The position numbers were made by a program, and so were the translations under genes. This document shows, one piece after another, positions 42,905-52,058 of a stretch of DNA of 64,000 bases (positions are counted from its first letter, which is position 1; each line of letters starts with the position of its first letter). This DNA comes from Bacteriovorax sp. Seq25_V (GTDB lineage: Bacteria > Bdellovibrionota > Bacteriovoracia > Bacteriovoracales > Bacteriovoracaceae): positions 62,001-126,000 of the forward strand of contig NZ_AUNI01000010.1 of the NCBI RefSeq assembly GCF_000447795.1. The letters are read 5' to 3'. The notes under the pieces are model-generated. The model did no database searches, was not told the origin of the DNA, and worked only from the letters and a program-made list of their open reading frames with translations.

Positions 42905-44462
42905 GAATTTGAAAACATTTATTACAATATTTGTAGGCGTTTACTTTCTATTTGCTCTCAAATATATGACTCAAAATCTCTTTCAGTATTTTGAGTATGA
43001 TTACTTTAACTTAAGTAATGAGTTTTTAAATTTTTGGCATGGGCTAAGTCACTCGAAGCTATTGAGTCGCTTCGCCTTAATCGATCTCACATATATCAAA
43101 GGTCATATTTATAACAATAATGGAGCGCCTGTTTCACTACTATATGCAATATTGGGAGATTTTGCATTCGGCCCGATACTACTTGTGCTCGTTATATCTC
43201 TCCATCTTTTCAGTGTTAAATTACTTGCTGATGAAAATAAATATAATGGAAGCCGTGTAGTTCTGTTCTATTTTTTCTTTATTCCTGTTGTCGATTTGTT
43301 TTTTACAAAAATGTTTAGTTCAGAAATTGCGACATGGTATGCGCTTACATTCTTATCATGGGGAATTTTGTATCTCAGAAGAAATAAATATTTATTAAGT
43401 AGCTTTCTTTTTCTTTTAACTGTACTTACACGTTCCGAATATATTGTTATATGCTCACTTCTTGCTGGTGTGATGATATACAGTAGGAAGAGGGCCGTGG
43501 TTTTATATTTTGTCGGTATTGCTCTTATGTTTTATCGAAACTATATTTGGACTGGAGAGTTTCCATCTTTCGCAGATGGGCAAGGGCGTCTTCATGATGC
43601 ATTGATTTCTTATTATGAGTTTTCCTTGCTTGATAGTCCTCGTTATCTCATGTCACGTATATGGTTTCATTTGAAGTCATTACTATTTTTTGATCCAAGC
43701 ATGAATATTTTCTCATTCACTTCTGATGGTATGTTCTATTTAGGGACACCTTTAGCCCTTGTACTTTTCTACTGGTGGCTTCCATTGATTGGAAAAAGGG
43801 AGATTAAAAAAGTTGTAAGAGATTACAGATTGATCCTAGTATTTTGTCTCATTCAATTCTTTGCAATTGCAATTGCATCGGAGACCTTCTTTGTTCGTTA
43901 TGCATATTCTTATCTCTTTGTGTTAATAACTATCTGTGCCTTTGCCGTTTCTAAACTAAGTAGAAAGCAATATCTGTTAGCGTTACTCGGACAGGTCGTT
44001 GTTCTGTTAATCTATAATATTAGTTTTAAGCCACTTGTATTTGAAAATGAAAAGCTGACCTCTAAAGCTATTAGAACGCTCTTAAGTGAAGGGGCACTTG
44101 ATTCAAAACCATGGTCAAATAAAATTACAAATAGTTTATCGTGCAGAGATAAAACATTGACTGATCGCCTGGTGAAAGGAGTTGAGTTAGATAATGAGCA
44201 CTGCTTTGTTGATGAACATTGGGTTTCGATCACTAGCGCTGTAGTGGGAAGCTGTACATATAGAATTGTATTTAAAACGGAAGAAGATTGCTCAAAGATT
44301 GAATATAAGAATAACTTTGGACAGAAAGGTTATCTGCAGCCAGGAATTATGTCGTCTTGTTATTACACCAATAAATTTAATAATTCCGTTGTAATTAGTC
44401 AGTTTGCGTTACCCGACAAAGGTGCGCGAGAAATTACAGAAATTTCTTTCAATTGCATGTAA
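42897..44462 (+). CDS. Polytopic membrane protein, GT-C-like, with Cys-rich tail
   Basis: The 521-aa protein has about ten to eleven membrane helices (residues 8-385), with ALTFLSWGILYLRRN and LLTVLTRSEYIVICSLLAG typical of lipid-linked glycosyltransferases of the GT-C fold. A C-terminal extracytoplasmic domain of about 140 residues has six Cys (SLSCRDKT, EHCFVDEHW, GSCTYR, DCSK, SSCYY, NCM). The start overlaps the hydrolase stop by 8 nt. Its 3' end overlaps the convergent aminotransferase by 64 nt. Function beyond membrane transferase-like is not recognisable. Confidence 0.75.
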   Translation: MIKNLKTFITIFVGVYFLFALKYMTQNLFQYFEYDYFNLSNEFLNFWHGLSHSKLLSRFALIDLTYIKGHIYNNNGAPVSLLYAILGDFAFGPILLVLVISLHLFSVKLLADENKYNGSRVVLFYFFFIPVVDLFFTKMFSSEIATWYALTFLSWGILYLRRNKYLLSSFLFLLTVLTRSEYIVICSLLAGVMIYSRKRAVVLYFVGIALMFYRNYIWTGEFPSFADGQGRLHDALISYYEFSLLDSPRYLMSRIWFHLKSLLFFDPSMNIFSFTSDGMFYLGTPLALVLFYWWLPLIGKREIKKVVRDYRLILVFCLIQFFAIAIASETFFVRYAYSYLFVLITICAFAVSKLSRKQYLLALLGQVVVLLIYNISFKPLVFENEKLTSKAIRTLLSEGALDSKPWSNKITNSLSCRDKTLTDRLVKGVELDNEHCFVDEHWVSITSAVVGSCTYRIVFKTEEDCSKIEYKNNFGQKGYLQPGIMSSCYYTNKFNNSVVISQFALPDKGAREITEISFNCM

Positions 44463-45736
44463 ATTTTATTTGTCACATTCGCAATTTTCTTAACATCATC
44501 ATCTGTTGAAAACTCGTTTATTGGTATGAATAGAGTATCATATTTAATGCGTTCTGATATCTGCTTGTTAGTTTCTGAGAAATAACTGTGACAAAGAGGA
44601 AGACCATATGAAGAGATATCAACTCCATTTTTAAAGAATAGATTTTGAATGAGATCCCTTTTTCCATAAGTCTTTATAGGGATATGGTAGTACGTATTGT
44701 TCTCAAGAGTAAGGAAGTTCTTTGGAATAGCTTTCTTTGAGTCTTCACTTAATAAGTTAAGATATAGTTCTAAAATTTCTCTTCTCTTTCGGTTTCCTGA
44801 TATTAGACGCTTGAGCATCTTCATATACAAAGATAGTTGTCCTTTACTTAGTGAAAAGAAGAAAAAGGAAGGAAAAGCTTCTCTGTGTGTAAACGAGTTT
44901 TCAAAAAAACGGTCTTGATTAATGGCCCTTGTGATTGTTCTCGCTTGCTCAAGCTTTGAGTAAGAGGAAGGAAATAGTATTTTAAATATACGTAGAGCGT
45001 AGTAAGTGGCAAAGCTAAAAATATATCTATTGCAAAAGAAATTGATTTTAAGACTGTCAATAATTTGGAATATAATCATTGATTTTTGAACTTTATTTCT
45101 GTCCTCATTCTTCGATTTTTCGTTTTTAATTTCATTTAATATGTATTGATCTTTGGTTGTAATAATCCCGCCAATAAGTGTTGATGCTGTTTTTCCTGTG
45201 GATAGTGATCCAATTGAGATGTCTGCAAATTTAAAGCAGTGCTCGTTGCCATAAGCCTGAGAGAAATCTTCGATGACGAAAATATTTCTATCCTTACAAT
45301 ACTTGTAGAGTGAAGATAATTCGGGGTCTATAGACCCACTTAGATGTGTGACTATAATCGCTAATACATCAGAGTCGAGACACTCTTTTGCATTCTGAAT
45401 GTCAATACCATGAGTTTCCTCATCCATCTCAATGAATAATTCTTGGAGCTGATTTAAGCGAATGGCATTTATCGTGTCTGGAATTGTAATGGATGTTGTA
45501 ACAATTCTTTTGCGATCAGGATAAATCTTTTTAATGGCACTCAACGCATAGTAAAGACCAATTCGAAATGAAGGTGAAAAAATAAATGATTGATTATTTG
45601 TTAAATTTTTCTTTGTTAAAGCTTCGATACTTAGATTGATTTCATCTGTTGATGAATTAAATGAAAAAATTGTATTGATGAGTAAATTTAATAACTCAGA
45701 GGTCTTGGCAAAATATCTACCTCTAGGGATTTTCAT
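44399..45736 (-). CDS. DegT/DnrJ/EryC1-like PLP aminotransferase family protein
   Basis: The 445-aa protein has the family order: an N-terminal SFRIGLYYALSAI helix, VTTSITIPDTINAI, VTHLSGSIDP, EDFSQAYGNE (the Asp that holds the PLP pyridine N), and STGKTASTLIGGIITT with the candidate PLP Lys. These enzymes usually aminate keto-sugars for surface glycans, although some act on other substrates. It is longer than typical and diverged around the Lys. It faces a radical-SAM gene 43 bp away; a similar pair occurs at 61303-63547. Confidence 0.8.
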   Translation of the reverse strand: MKIPRGRYFAKTSELLNLLINTIFSFNSSTDEINLSIEALTKKNLTNNQSFIFSPSFRIGLYYALSAIKKIYPDRKRIVTTSITIPDTINAIRLNQLQELFIEMDEETHGIDIQNAKECLDSDVLAIIVTHLSGSIDPELSSLYKYCKDRNIFVIEDFSQAYGNEHCFKFADISIGSLSTGKTASTLIGGIITTKDQYILNEIKNEKSKNEDRNKVQKSMIIFQIIDSLKINFFCNRYIFSFATYYALRIFKILFPSSYSKLEQARTITRAINQDRFFENSFTHREAFPSFFFFSLSKGQLSLYMKMLKRLISGNRKRREILELYLNLLSEDSKKAIPKNFLTLENNTYYHIPIKTYGKRDLIQNLFFKNGVDISSYGLPLCHSYFSETNKQISERIKYDTLFIPINEFSTDDDVKKIANVTNKIYMQLKEISVISRAPLSGNAN

Positions 45737-45779
45737 TTTAATGCTCGTTTTTATTTCGAAAATGATTTAGTCTAATTAT

Positions 45780-46859
45780 ATGATGTTTCTGTTGCAGTAT
45801 TCAAGACCGATCTATTTCTTCCTTTCAAAGGTTTACGGTGTCTTCTTACGTGCGACCAATAATATCCTTAATCTTGCTCCTCTCCGAATAACACTCCATC
45901 CGACATCGCGATGTAACTTTAAGTGTTCTTACTGCCACGTCGCTACTGGACTAAATAATGACAAGGATCCAATTGAGCTTAGCGAGTGGATGAAGGTTGT
46001 TAGTAGAATCAGACCATTCTCGATTGTCAGTTTTACTGGTGGAGAGCCATTACTCTTTAAAAATATAGAATCACTTATTAAGAAGTCAAAAAAACGCCTA
46101 TGCATGGTGACTCTTGTTACGAATGGAAGTCTTCTAACTCCAGAAAAGATAGATTCGCTTTATGAAAGTGGTTTAGATTATTTAATGATTTCGATCGACG
46201 GCTTTGAGAAAATCCATGATGAAAGTCGAGGCGTGCCAGGTTCATTTGCCAAGATCAAGAAAGCATTGGACTACATTGACCAAAAATATAATAATCGCTT
46301 GAGCGTTGGACTAAAGGTTGTTCTAAGTGAAACCTCAATAGAAGGGGTTTTCGAATTATTGGAATTTAGTAAGAAGCATCGTTGTGTTTCTGATGTTGCC
46401 TTTAACCTTATCTATGACAATGTTCCTAATGGTGCACTTTATTCATTTAGTGATCTTGAAAATGAAAACTTCTATGTGGGAAATACTTTTGAATATAGTG
46501 AAGAGGCAAAGCTGCGCCTTCAGCGATTTCTAAGCTCCAAAGAGGGGCGAGCGGTCAAGTCAGCATTTACATTAAAACTAAAAAATCAGAACGATTTACT
46601 CGACTATATTACTTCACCTCGATCATATGGTGTAAAAAAGTGCACTTTACCTTGGACAGATATCTCAGTTCTTCCTAATGGAGACATTACTTCATGCTTA
46701 AACTATAGACTTGGAAACGTTAAAGAGATCGATTATCAATTGGGAACTATAGTTAAAGCAAAGCGTACAAAGCTTTTTCAAAAATTCATGAAGATAAATC
46801 AATTCCTACCCGCATGTGAGGGTTGCCCACTAGCTCATTGTCATCAAGCTAAACGATGA
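45780..46859 (+). CDS. Radical SAM protein with SPASM-like C-terminus
   Basis: The 359-aa protein has the radical-SAM cluster motif CNFKCSYC, FTGGEPLLF (SAM-binding GGE), and LMISIDGFEKIHDESRG. The C-terminus has Cys in KKCTLPW, SCLNY, ACEGCPLAHC, matching a SPASM or twitch domain for an auxiliary cluster. Such proteins modify peptides or activate enzymes; others make surface or cofactor molecules. ATG 45780 or 45783 may be used. It lies between a DegT-like gene and a pilin-like adhesin gene. Confidence 0.87.
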   Translation: MMFLLQYSRPIYFFLSKVYGVFLRATNNILNLAPLRITLHPTSRCNFKCSYCHVATGLNNDKDPIELSEWMKVVSRIRPFSIVSFTGGEPLLFKNIESLIKKSKKRLCMVTLVTNGSLLTPEKIDSLYESGLDYLMISIDGFEKIHDESRGVPGSFAKIKKALDYIDQKYNNRLSVGLKVVLSETSIEGVFELLEFSKKHRCVSDVAFNLIYDNVPNGALYSFSDLENENFYVGNTFEYSEEAKLRLQRFLSSKEGRAVKSAFTLKLKNQNDLLDYITSPRSYGVKKCTLPWTDISVLPNGDITSCLNYRLGNVKEIDYQLGTIVKAKRTKLFQKFMKINQFLPACEGCPLAHCHQAKR

Positions 46860-47056
46860 AGCTTTTGCCTAAGGGTGCAAATAGCTAAATTTTCGATAAA
46901 ATAGGTTGATAATGCCCATATTTTGTTGGCAGCAGGTATTTTGCTTACTTGCCTTAACTTGTTGAAATTTAGTGTTTTACAATTAAATTTGTTATTTTAT
47001 TTTGTTTACTACGTCTTTAAAATATAATGAGAAGACATTGATATTTAGGAAAACCT

Positions 47057-49024
47057 ATGAAAAAAGTAAATTTGTTCAAATCTTCAAGTGGTTTCACGCT
47101 AGCCGAGGTTATGATTTCGGCCGGGATTGTTGGGGTTATCTCAGTAGCTGTTATGCAGTTAACAGGAAACCTTTTTAAGTCGACAAGATATACAAACCAG
47201 TCGATGACTGCGAACTCTTTACGTGCGACTCTCTACACCTCACTAAGATCAAAAAATGCATGTCAGACAACATTTGCAGGAGCAGTAGTAACGGCAAACG
47301 CAAACCTTGCAAGCATTGCTGGGCCTGGTGGTGGGGCCGTCATTACATCTGGTGCCGTTTTTGGTGATCCAAATCTAACAGATGCTTCAGGACGTATCAC
47401 TATTACTGATATTCATACAGAAAATTATCAAGCGAATGGCGCTGCTTATAGAAGTGATCCAACCCTTGGTGCTACAGATAGACAAAATGCAACGGTTGAT
47501 CTTGTGGTTGTTTATAAGCGCGGGGATTATGAAAATAAAGCAACTACAGATGCTGATGAAAAAGCGAAAACTCTAGGGTCAATTACTAATGAGTTAAGAA
47601 TCCCTGTTCAGCTAGTTCATGATACAGCTGGATCGGTAGTTACTTGTGATACTGAATCAAATACCTATACGAAAGCTCTATGTGACTCTCTTCAAGGTGA
47701 ATTGAATACAGATGGTTTCTGTCGTCATATTACTGTAGAAGATGATCTCGCACCGAACTCTGATTATGCAGCTACATTTAAAGGTAATGTAAATATTGAA
47801 GCAAGTAATATAACTCCAACGGCAAATGATCTTAGGGTAGATGGTTCGGTTGGTATTGGCCGTGATCCAGTTGAGTATGCTGGACAGGGTGGATACATGG
47901 CCGTTAAAAACTCAATTGTTGTTGGTGCTTCTCCACTGGCTCCTCCTAATGTGACTGCCTATGAAGAACCAGGTGTTGGTTTCTTTAATAACTCGCTTGG
48001 TGTTGGGAGAGATGCTGATGCTGCAAAAGGTTCGATCACAGTAGGGGCTTCTATCGCAATCGGTTCAACTGTCGCTTATCCAGGTGGCGATGGAAACGCT
48101 TCAGTTCAAAAGTCATTAGGTGTTGGTGTTAATCCAGCGGCGCGCGCGGCTGGTGAAGCGCATATAAATAATTCGATTGGTGTTGGTTCTACCAGGCCAC
48201 CGTTTGCAAATGCTGGTTCATTAAGAGCTGGTAGCTTAATTATTGATTCGGGGACATCTTTAGCGGACCCTGGAGCAGGTAATATCGTTGTTAGTGGTTA
48301 TGTTCACATTCCAAATCAAACTGAAAGTCAGGCCAATACTCCAACTCATGCCGCAACAATGGGATGGGTCGCTAGAAAAATTGCAGATACAATTACACCA
48401 GCGATTGGAAACTTAACATCTGTTTATAATGATATCTTATCGTCTAATCCATCAGAAGTAGGATTTGCTCAAATATGTCAAGGAATGCAAATTCAAAGTG
48501 CTGATGGTTCATATACGGTAGGGGTCTACTCGGCGGGACGATGTAATTTTGACTTAAAACACTGTACCGAATCAGGTGTTTGTAATGCTGTTTATGCTGG
48601 AACTGGTGGGGTAACTTCAATTGGTAATATAACCTCTACAAATGGTAATATTACAGCCAATTTAGGTAATATTAGTGCTCCTAAAGCAGGTGCAACAATT
48701 TCAGCCCCGAACGGAACTGTGAGTGCTAATAGAGTATCAGCAGCAAGTCAGTTATGTTTGAACGGAAATTGTAAAAGTAATTGGGAGCAAATAAATATTG
48801 GGACTTCAAGCTGTGTTACGGTCTCTGCTGGAAATCAATGCTCTTCCGGATACTTTATCTCACGAATTAATACAACAACGACAACAGTTCAGTATGTTTC
48901 TAACGTAACTCCAAATTATTATAATGGTTCTGTTACTTCGGTATCGGTAGCTAAGTCGACATCACCTACACTCGTGACTGGATTTAGCTATTCTTGCTGT
49001 AAGGCCGTTAATTTAAACCCATAA
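47057..49024 (+). CDS. Large pilin-like surface protein A
   Basis: The 655-aa protein has a type IV prepilin start: basic leader, G12 cut site, then FTLAEVMISAGIVGVISVAVM with the conserved Glu at +5. A pilin-like head follows. The middle (about residues 255-385) carries repeated modules such as SVGIGRDP, NSIVVGAS, NNSLGVGRD, KSLGVGVNP and NNSIGVGS, suggesting a beta-helix or stacked beta structure. The C-terminus has Cys-rich SGVCNAVY, CLNGNCKS and SSCVTV. It is far longer than normal pilins (about 150 aa). TATAAT at 47023-47028 may be its -10 element. The paralogue at 52059-55370 is convergent. Confidence 0.85.
   Translation: MKKVNLFKSSSGFTLAEVMISAGIVGVISVAVMQLTGNLFKSTRYTNQSMTANSLRATLYTSLRSKNACQTTFAGAVVTANANLASIAGPGGGAVITSGAVFGDPNLTDASGRITITDIHTENYQANGAAYRSDPTLGATDRQNATVDLVVVYKRGDYENKATTDADEKAKTLGSITNELRIPVQLVHDTAGSVVTCDTESNTYTKALCDSLQGELNTDGFCRHITVEDDLAPNSDYAATFKGNVNIEASNITPTANDLRVDGSVGIGRDPVEYAGQGGYMAVKNSIVVGASPLAPPNVTAYEEPGVGFFNNSLGVGRDADAAKGSITVGASIAIGSTVAYPGGDGNASVQKSLGVGVNPAARAAGEAHINNSIGVGSTRPPFANAGSLRAGSLIIDSGTSLADPGAGNIVVSGYVHIPNQTESQANTPTHAATMGWVARKIADTITPAIGNLTSVYNDILSSNPSEVGFAQICQGMQIQSADGSYTVGVYSAGRCNFDLKHCTESGVCNAVYAGTGGVTSIGNITSTNGNITANLGNISAPKAGATISAPNGTVSANRVSAASQLCLNGNCKSNWEQINIGTSSCVTVSAGNQCSSGYFISRINTTTTTVQYVSNVTPNYYNGSVTSVSVAKSTSPTLVTGFSYSCCKAVNLNP
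47843..48200 (+). repeat. Coding repeats of N-S-(L/I)-G-V-G modules
   Basis: Within pilin-like protein A, modules of about 20-30 residues each end in a strand-turn motif such as SVGIG, SIVVG, SLGVG, SIAIG, SLGVG and SIGVG. The pattern recalls stacked-strand heads of trimeric surface proteins, but sequence similarity alone does not establish that fold. The paralogue has equivalent modules in reverse orientation near 54190-54540. Confidence 0.6.
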
Positions 49025-49025
49025 T

Positions 49026-50573
49026 TTGGAAGCGAAAAAAAGTTATCATCTCATCTTATTTGCGCTCATATTTGTAATTCAATTTACATTTATGAGCGTC
49101 CATAAAATAATTCCTGCGGACATAATATATGGAATTAATGATCAGCAAGATATCCTAGTTAGTGATAAAGCTAAAGGCATAAATGAAAAAACTTATTTAA
49201 CAAAAAATATTGTCTCTCGAAATAGTACACCCATACTAACTTTTAAGATTGTAGGGAAAGAGTTCCCGATAAAGTTCTCAGCTAGACATGGAGGGCTAGG
49301 TCTTTCATTATATAAAATTCTAAATTATGTGTTCAATGAAAATACATTTGCAATTTGGCATGCATTATTTAAGTCTCTTGCCGCACTTCTCTTTTTTTTC
49401 GCGTTAAGAAATTTTATAGGTCAAAGGAAATCATCAATTGCGACAATGATGTTAGTTATTGATCCGATGTTTCTCACAAGCTATTTTGTTTTTATAACTG
49501 AACTTATAAATCTCACTTCAATGATGATTCTTTTTTATATTTTTTCTAGGAAACAAGAGATTAATTCGAGGGGGCTATTTTTAGTCGGAGCCCTAATTGG
49601 CTTCAATCTCTATCTCAGGCTTAATTTTCTTTGGATGATTGTTTGGGTGATTCCAATATTTTATACAAAAGAATCACTTAGACAAACTCTAACAAAAAAA
49701 CGAGTGTCACTATTCTTTATAGGAGGTTTCCTCGGAGGGGCCCTGTTTTTGTATCGATTGGATATTTCTCGTTTATTGGCTGAAGTTAGTCTCGTTATGC
49801 AAAGTTGGGATCCAACACACTTAATATTTTATTTTGTGAGACTACTCATGAGTCCGACAGCTTATAATCAATATTTTTTAGAAGTGGGATCAGCACTTAC
49901 AGTACCTATAGAAACGATTTTGTGTATGTTTGTATTGCTGCTAGTGTTTGGTAAAGTGAATTTTAGTGAAATGAATAAGAAAATACTTTTAGGGATATTT
50001 TTGTCATTGCTAACTGTTTATTTTTGTACTCGCGCAGGAGAGAATTATTTTCTATATTTGTCTTTTCTAATAATACCGATCTATTTCTTTGTTTTTACGA
50101 ATAAAATACGGATTAAGCCATTAGTGATTATTCTATTTTTACGTTTTTTAGTTTTTTCAAGTGCATACTACGGGTCCGGCGTATTAGCGATATTCGATTA
50201 CAAGACAAATGAACAAGTATGGAATAAGGCGGCTGCTTTCTCTGGTAAAAAGATAGTAAATCTTAGTGACTCAGATCATGGGAAAGGAAATTATTTGGGC
50301 CATAACTTAGAAATCTATAATCTAAATAGATATTTTTATGAGTACGATAATATGACTATAAATCTTGCACTAGCTTTATTCGGGCAAGATGGAGTACTTA
50401 TTCTTCCTGAGAGGGATATTTGGGGAGCTTGGTATCAGAATCAAGGTATTTTTGATTATCAAAAGTTTGAAGAAATGGCTCGCCGAGATGGAATTGAAAT
50501 TATAGAATATGATCATGTTAAGAAAAAAGAAGGTACAGGATACTATATTATCAATTATAAATTCAAAAAATAA
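49026..50573 (+). CDS. Polytopic membrane glycosyltransferase-like protein (GT-C)
   Basis: The 515-aa protein begins at TTG 49026, 1 nt after the pilin-like gene stop. An ATG at 49071 is a possible later start but would cut into the first membrane helix. About ten membrane helices span residues 10-400, with ARHGGLGLSLYKILNYV before the second and ATMMLVIDPMFLTSYFVFI later, typical of PMT/ArnT-like GT-C enzymes that use polyprenyl-phosphate sugars. The C-terminal 120 residues are soluble. It overlaps the next gene by 65 nt. Confidence 0.75.
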   Translation: MEAKKSYHLILFALIFVIQFTFMSVHKIIPADIIYGINDQQDILVSDKAKGINEKTYLTKNIVSRNSTPILTFKIVGKEFPIKFSARHGGLGLSLYKILNYVFNENTFAIWHALFKSLAALLFFFALRNFIGQRKSSIATMMLVIDPMFLTSYFVFITELINLTSMMILFYIFSRKQEINSRGLFLVGALIGFNLYLRLNFLWMIVWVIPIFYTKESLRQTLTKKRVSLFFIGGFLGGALFLYRLDISRLLAEVSLVMQSWDPTHLIFYFVRLLMSPTAYNQYFLEVGSALTVPIETILCMFVLLLVFGKVNFSEMNKKILLGIFLSLLTVYFCTRAGENYFLYLSFLIIPIYFFVFTNKIRIKPLVIILFLRFLVFSSAYYGSGVLAIFDYKTNEQVWNKAAAFSGKKIVNLSDSDHGKGNYLGHNLEIYNLNRYFYEYDNMTINLALALFGQDGVLILPERDIWGAWYQNQGIFDYQKFEEMARRDGIEIIEYDHVKKKEGTGYYIINYKFKK

Positions 50574-52056
50574 GAGAAATCAAATTTTTCTCCTGCTCAC
50601 TTTATTAGGGCTTTTTTTCTTCAGGCAATATCCACGCTATGACTATATTGATTACGGAGTGTACAATAGCTACGCTCATAGTATTATTGAAGATGGCAAT
50701 CTTAATATTAGTGATGAGCTTTATGAAATCAGAAAATATCGTAAAGAACCAATAATACAAACTCCTACAAACTATGACCCAGATTACCACAGTCACGGTA
50801 GCTCATTTGTTTTCGCTCCTTTTATTATAATTGGTAAACTCTTTAGTGATATCTCTCGAAGTCTTTCCGGTGATATATCGCAATACTTGAAAGCACCTTG
50901 GCCCTTAACTGAAACAAGATATTTAGAAGATATGTTTATAGGTGTAGGGTTATTTATGTTCGCCCTGATTGGGTTTTATCAGCTTTGGTCTTTTTGTTTC
51001 AGAGAGAGTACCAATCGCGATAAAGTTATCTCCATGGCCCTTCTTATGTGGGCAACACCTTTTTATATGTATACAATTCATTATCCAGGTAATATGAATA
51101 TCGTTCTCCTGCCGCTTCTAACTCTTTTATATAAATTTCTTTATGATAGAGAATTTACTTTAAATGAACGAGAGTTAGTTTACTTTGTTTCATTATTATC
51201 TATTGGTTTTATTATAAAAGTTGATATCGCTTTTGTTGCTGTTTTTTTACCAATTGTTTTTTGGAGATCAAGAGGAAATCTTACGCCAAAAGATTACGTG
51301 GGTCCTAGTTTTGTAGTTCTACTTGTTCTGATTCTCTTTCTTGTGAATCGCTACTTGCAGTATGGAAGTTTACACCTTGGTTATGGAGGTGTTACAAGTT
51401 CTTTTATTCCTCTGACAATGTTGTTTACTCCATTTTCAGGTCTTTTATATACTTGTCCTATTTTCATATTTTTGCTGATTTTTTATTTCTCGACAAAGAC
51501 TAAAGATAGAAATCTTACAATTTTACTGCTTTCACCTCTCGCAAAATTCATTGCAATTTCTTTTGCATTTAATTCTGGAGTTGATTTTGGTTGGCGTGAT
51601 GTCATTGGGAATCTTTATATTTGGGCTCTTGTTCTTGCTCATATCTTTAAAAATCATAAATTTAAGAGAGGATTTCTGTTAATTAGTGTTATTTGCATGC
51701 TTTGGACGATGTTTCTTTCTGCTTATTATAACCACTTACCATTCGGTGAAAGTTATAGCTTTTATTTAAATGTTTTTGCTGAGGGGATCAGCTTTTTACC
51801 GAATTATTTCTTTCTTTCTGTACAGGCTTTCCATTTTTCATGGTTACGGTTAATTCTTTTTATTTTACTTCTTTGTTTCTTATGTATTATCTCTAGAAAT
51901 AGAGAATTTATAGGACGCTATCTTCCACATTTTTTTATTATCAGTTATTTAATTGTGACATGCTTAAATTACATCAATAGAGATAATATTATCATCTATG
52001 ACGATGCTATCGTCACAGATGATATTAAGACTTGGTATTTAATAGAAAATAAATGA
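50509..52056 (+). CDS. Polytopic membrane glycosyltransferase-like protein (GT-C)
   Basis: The 515-aa protein has an N-terminal helix (QIFLLLTLLGLFFF), then a periplasmic loop starting RYDYIDYGVYNSYAHSIIEDGN with acidic residues where GT-C enzymes carry the catalytic D/E, and about ten more helices. Only ATG 50509 or 50515 can start it, so the overlap with the upstream gene is real (59-65 nt). It ends 2 nt before the convergent giant pilin-like gene. The truncated gene at 63544 has a similar start. Confidence 0.75.
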   Translation: MIMLRKKKVQDTILSIINSKNKRNQIFLLLTLLGLFFFRQYPRYDYIDYGVYNSYAHSIIEDGNLNISDELYEIRKYRKEPIIQTPTNYDPDYHSHGSSFVFAPFIIIGKLFSDISRSLSGDISQYLKAPWPLTETRYLEDMFIGVGLFMFALIGFYQLWSFCFRESTNRDKVISMALLMWATPFYMYTIHYPGNMNIVLLPLLTLLYKFLYDREFTLNERELVYFVSLLSIGFIIKVDIAFVAVFLPIVFWRSRGNLTPKDYVGPSFVVLLVLILFLVNRYLQYGSLHLGYGGVTSSFIPLTMLFTPFSGLLYTCPIFIFLLIFYFSTKTKDRNLTILLLSPLAKFIAISFAFNSGVDFGWRDVIGNLYIWALVLAHIFKNHKFKRGFLLISVICMLWTMFLSAYYNHLPFGESYSFYLNVFAEGISFLPNYFFLSVQAFHFSWLRLILFILLLCFLCIISRNREFIGRYLPHFFIISYLIVTCLNYINRDNIIIYDDAIVTDDIKTWYLIENK

Positions 52057-52058
52057 TA

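Noticed and set aside
47843-48200. CRISPR-like array
   Set aside because: The repeats are coding, imperfect and in frame, with no fixed-length spacers; no cas genes are present.
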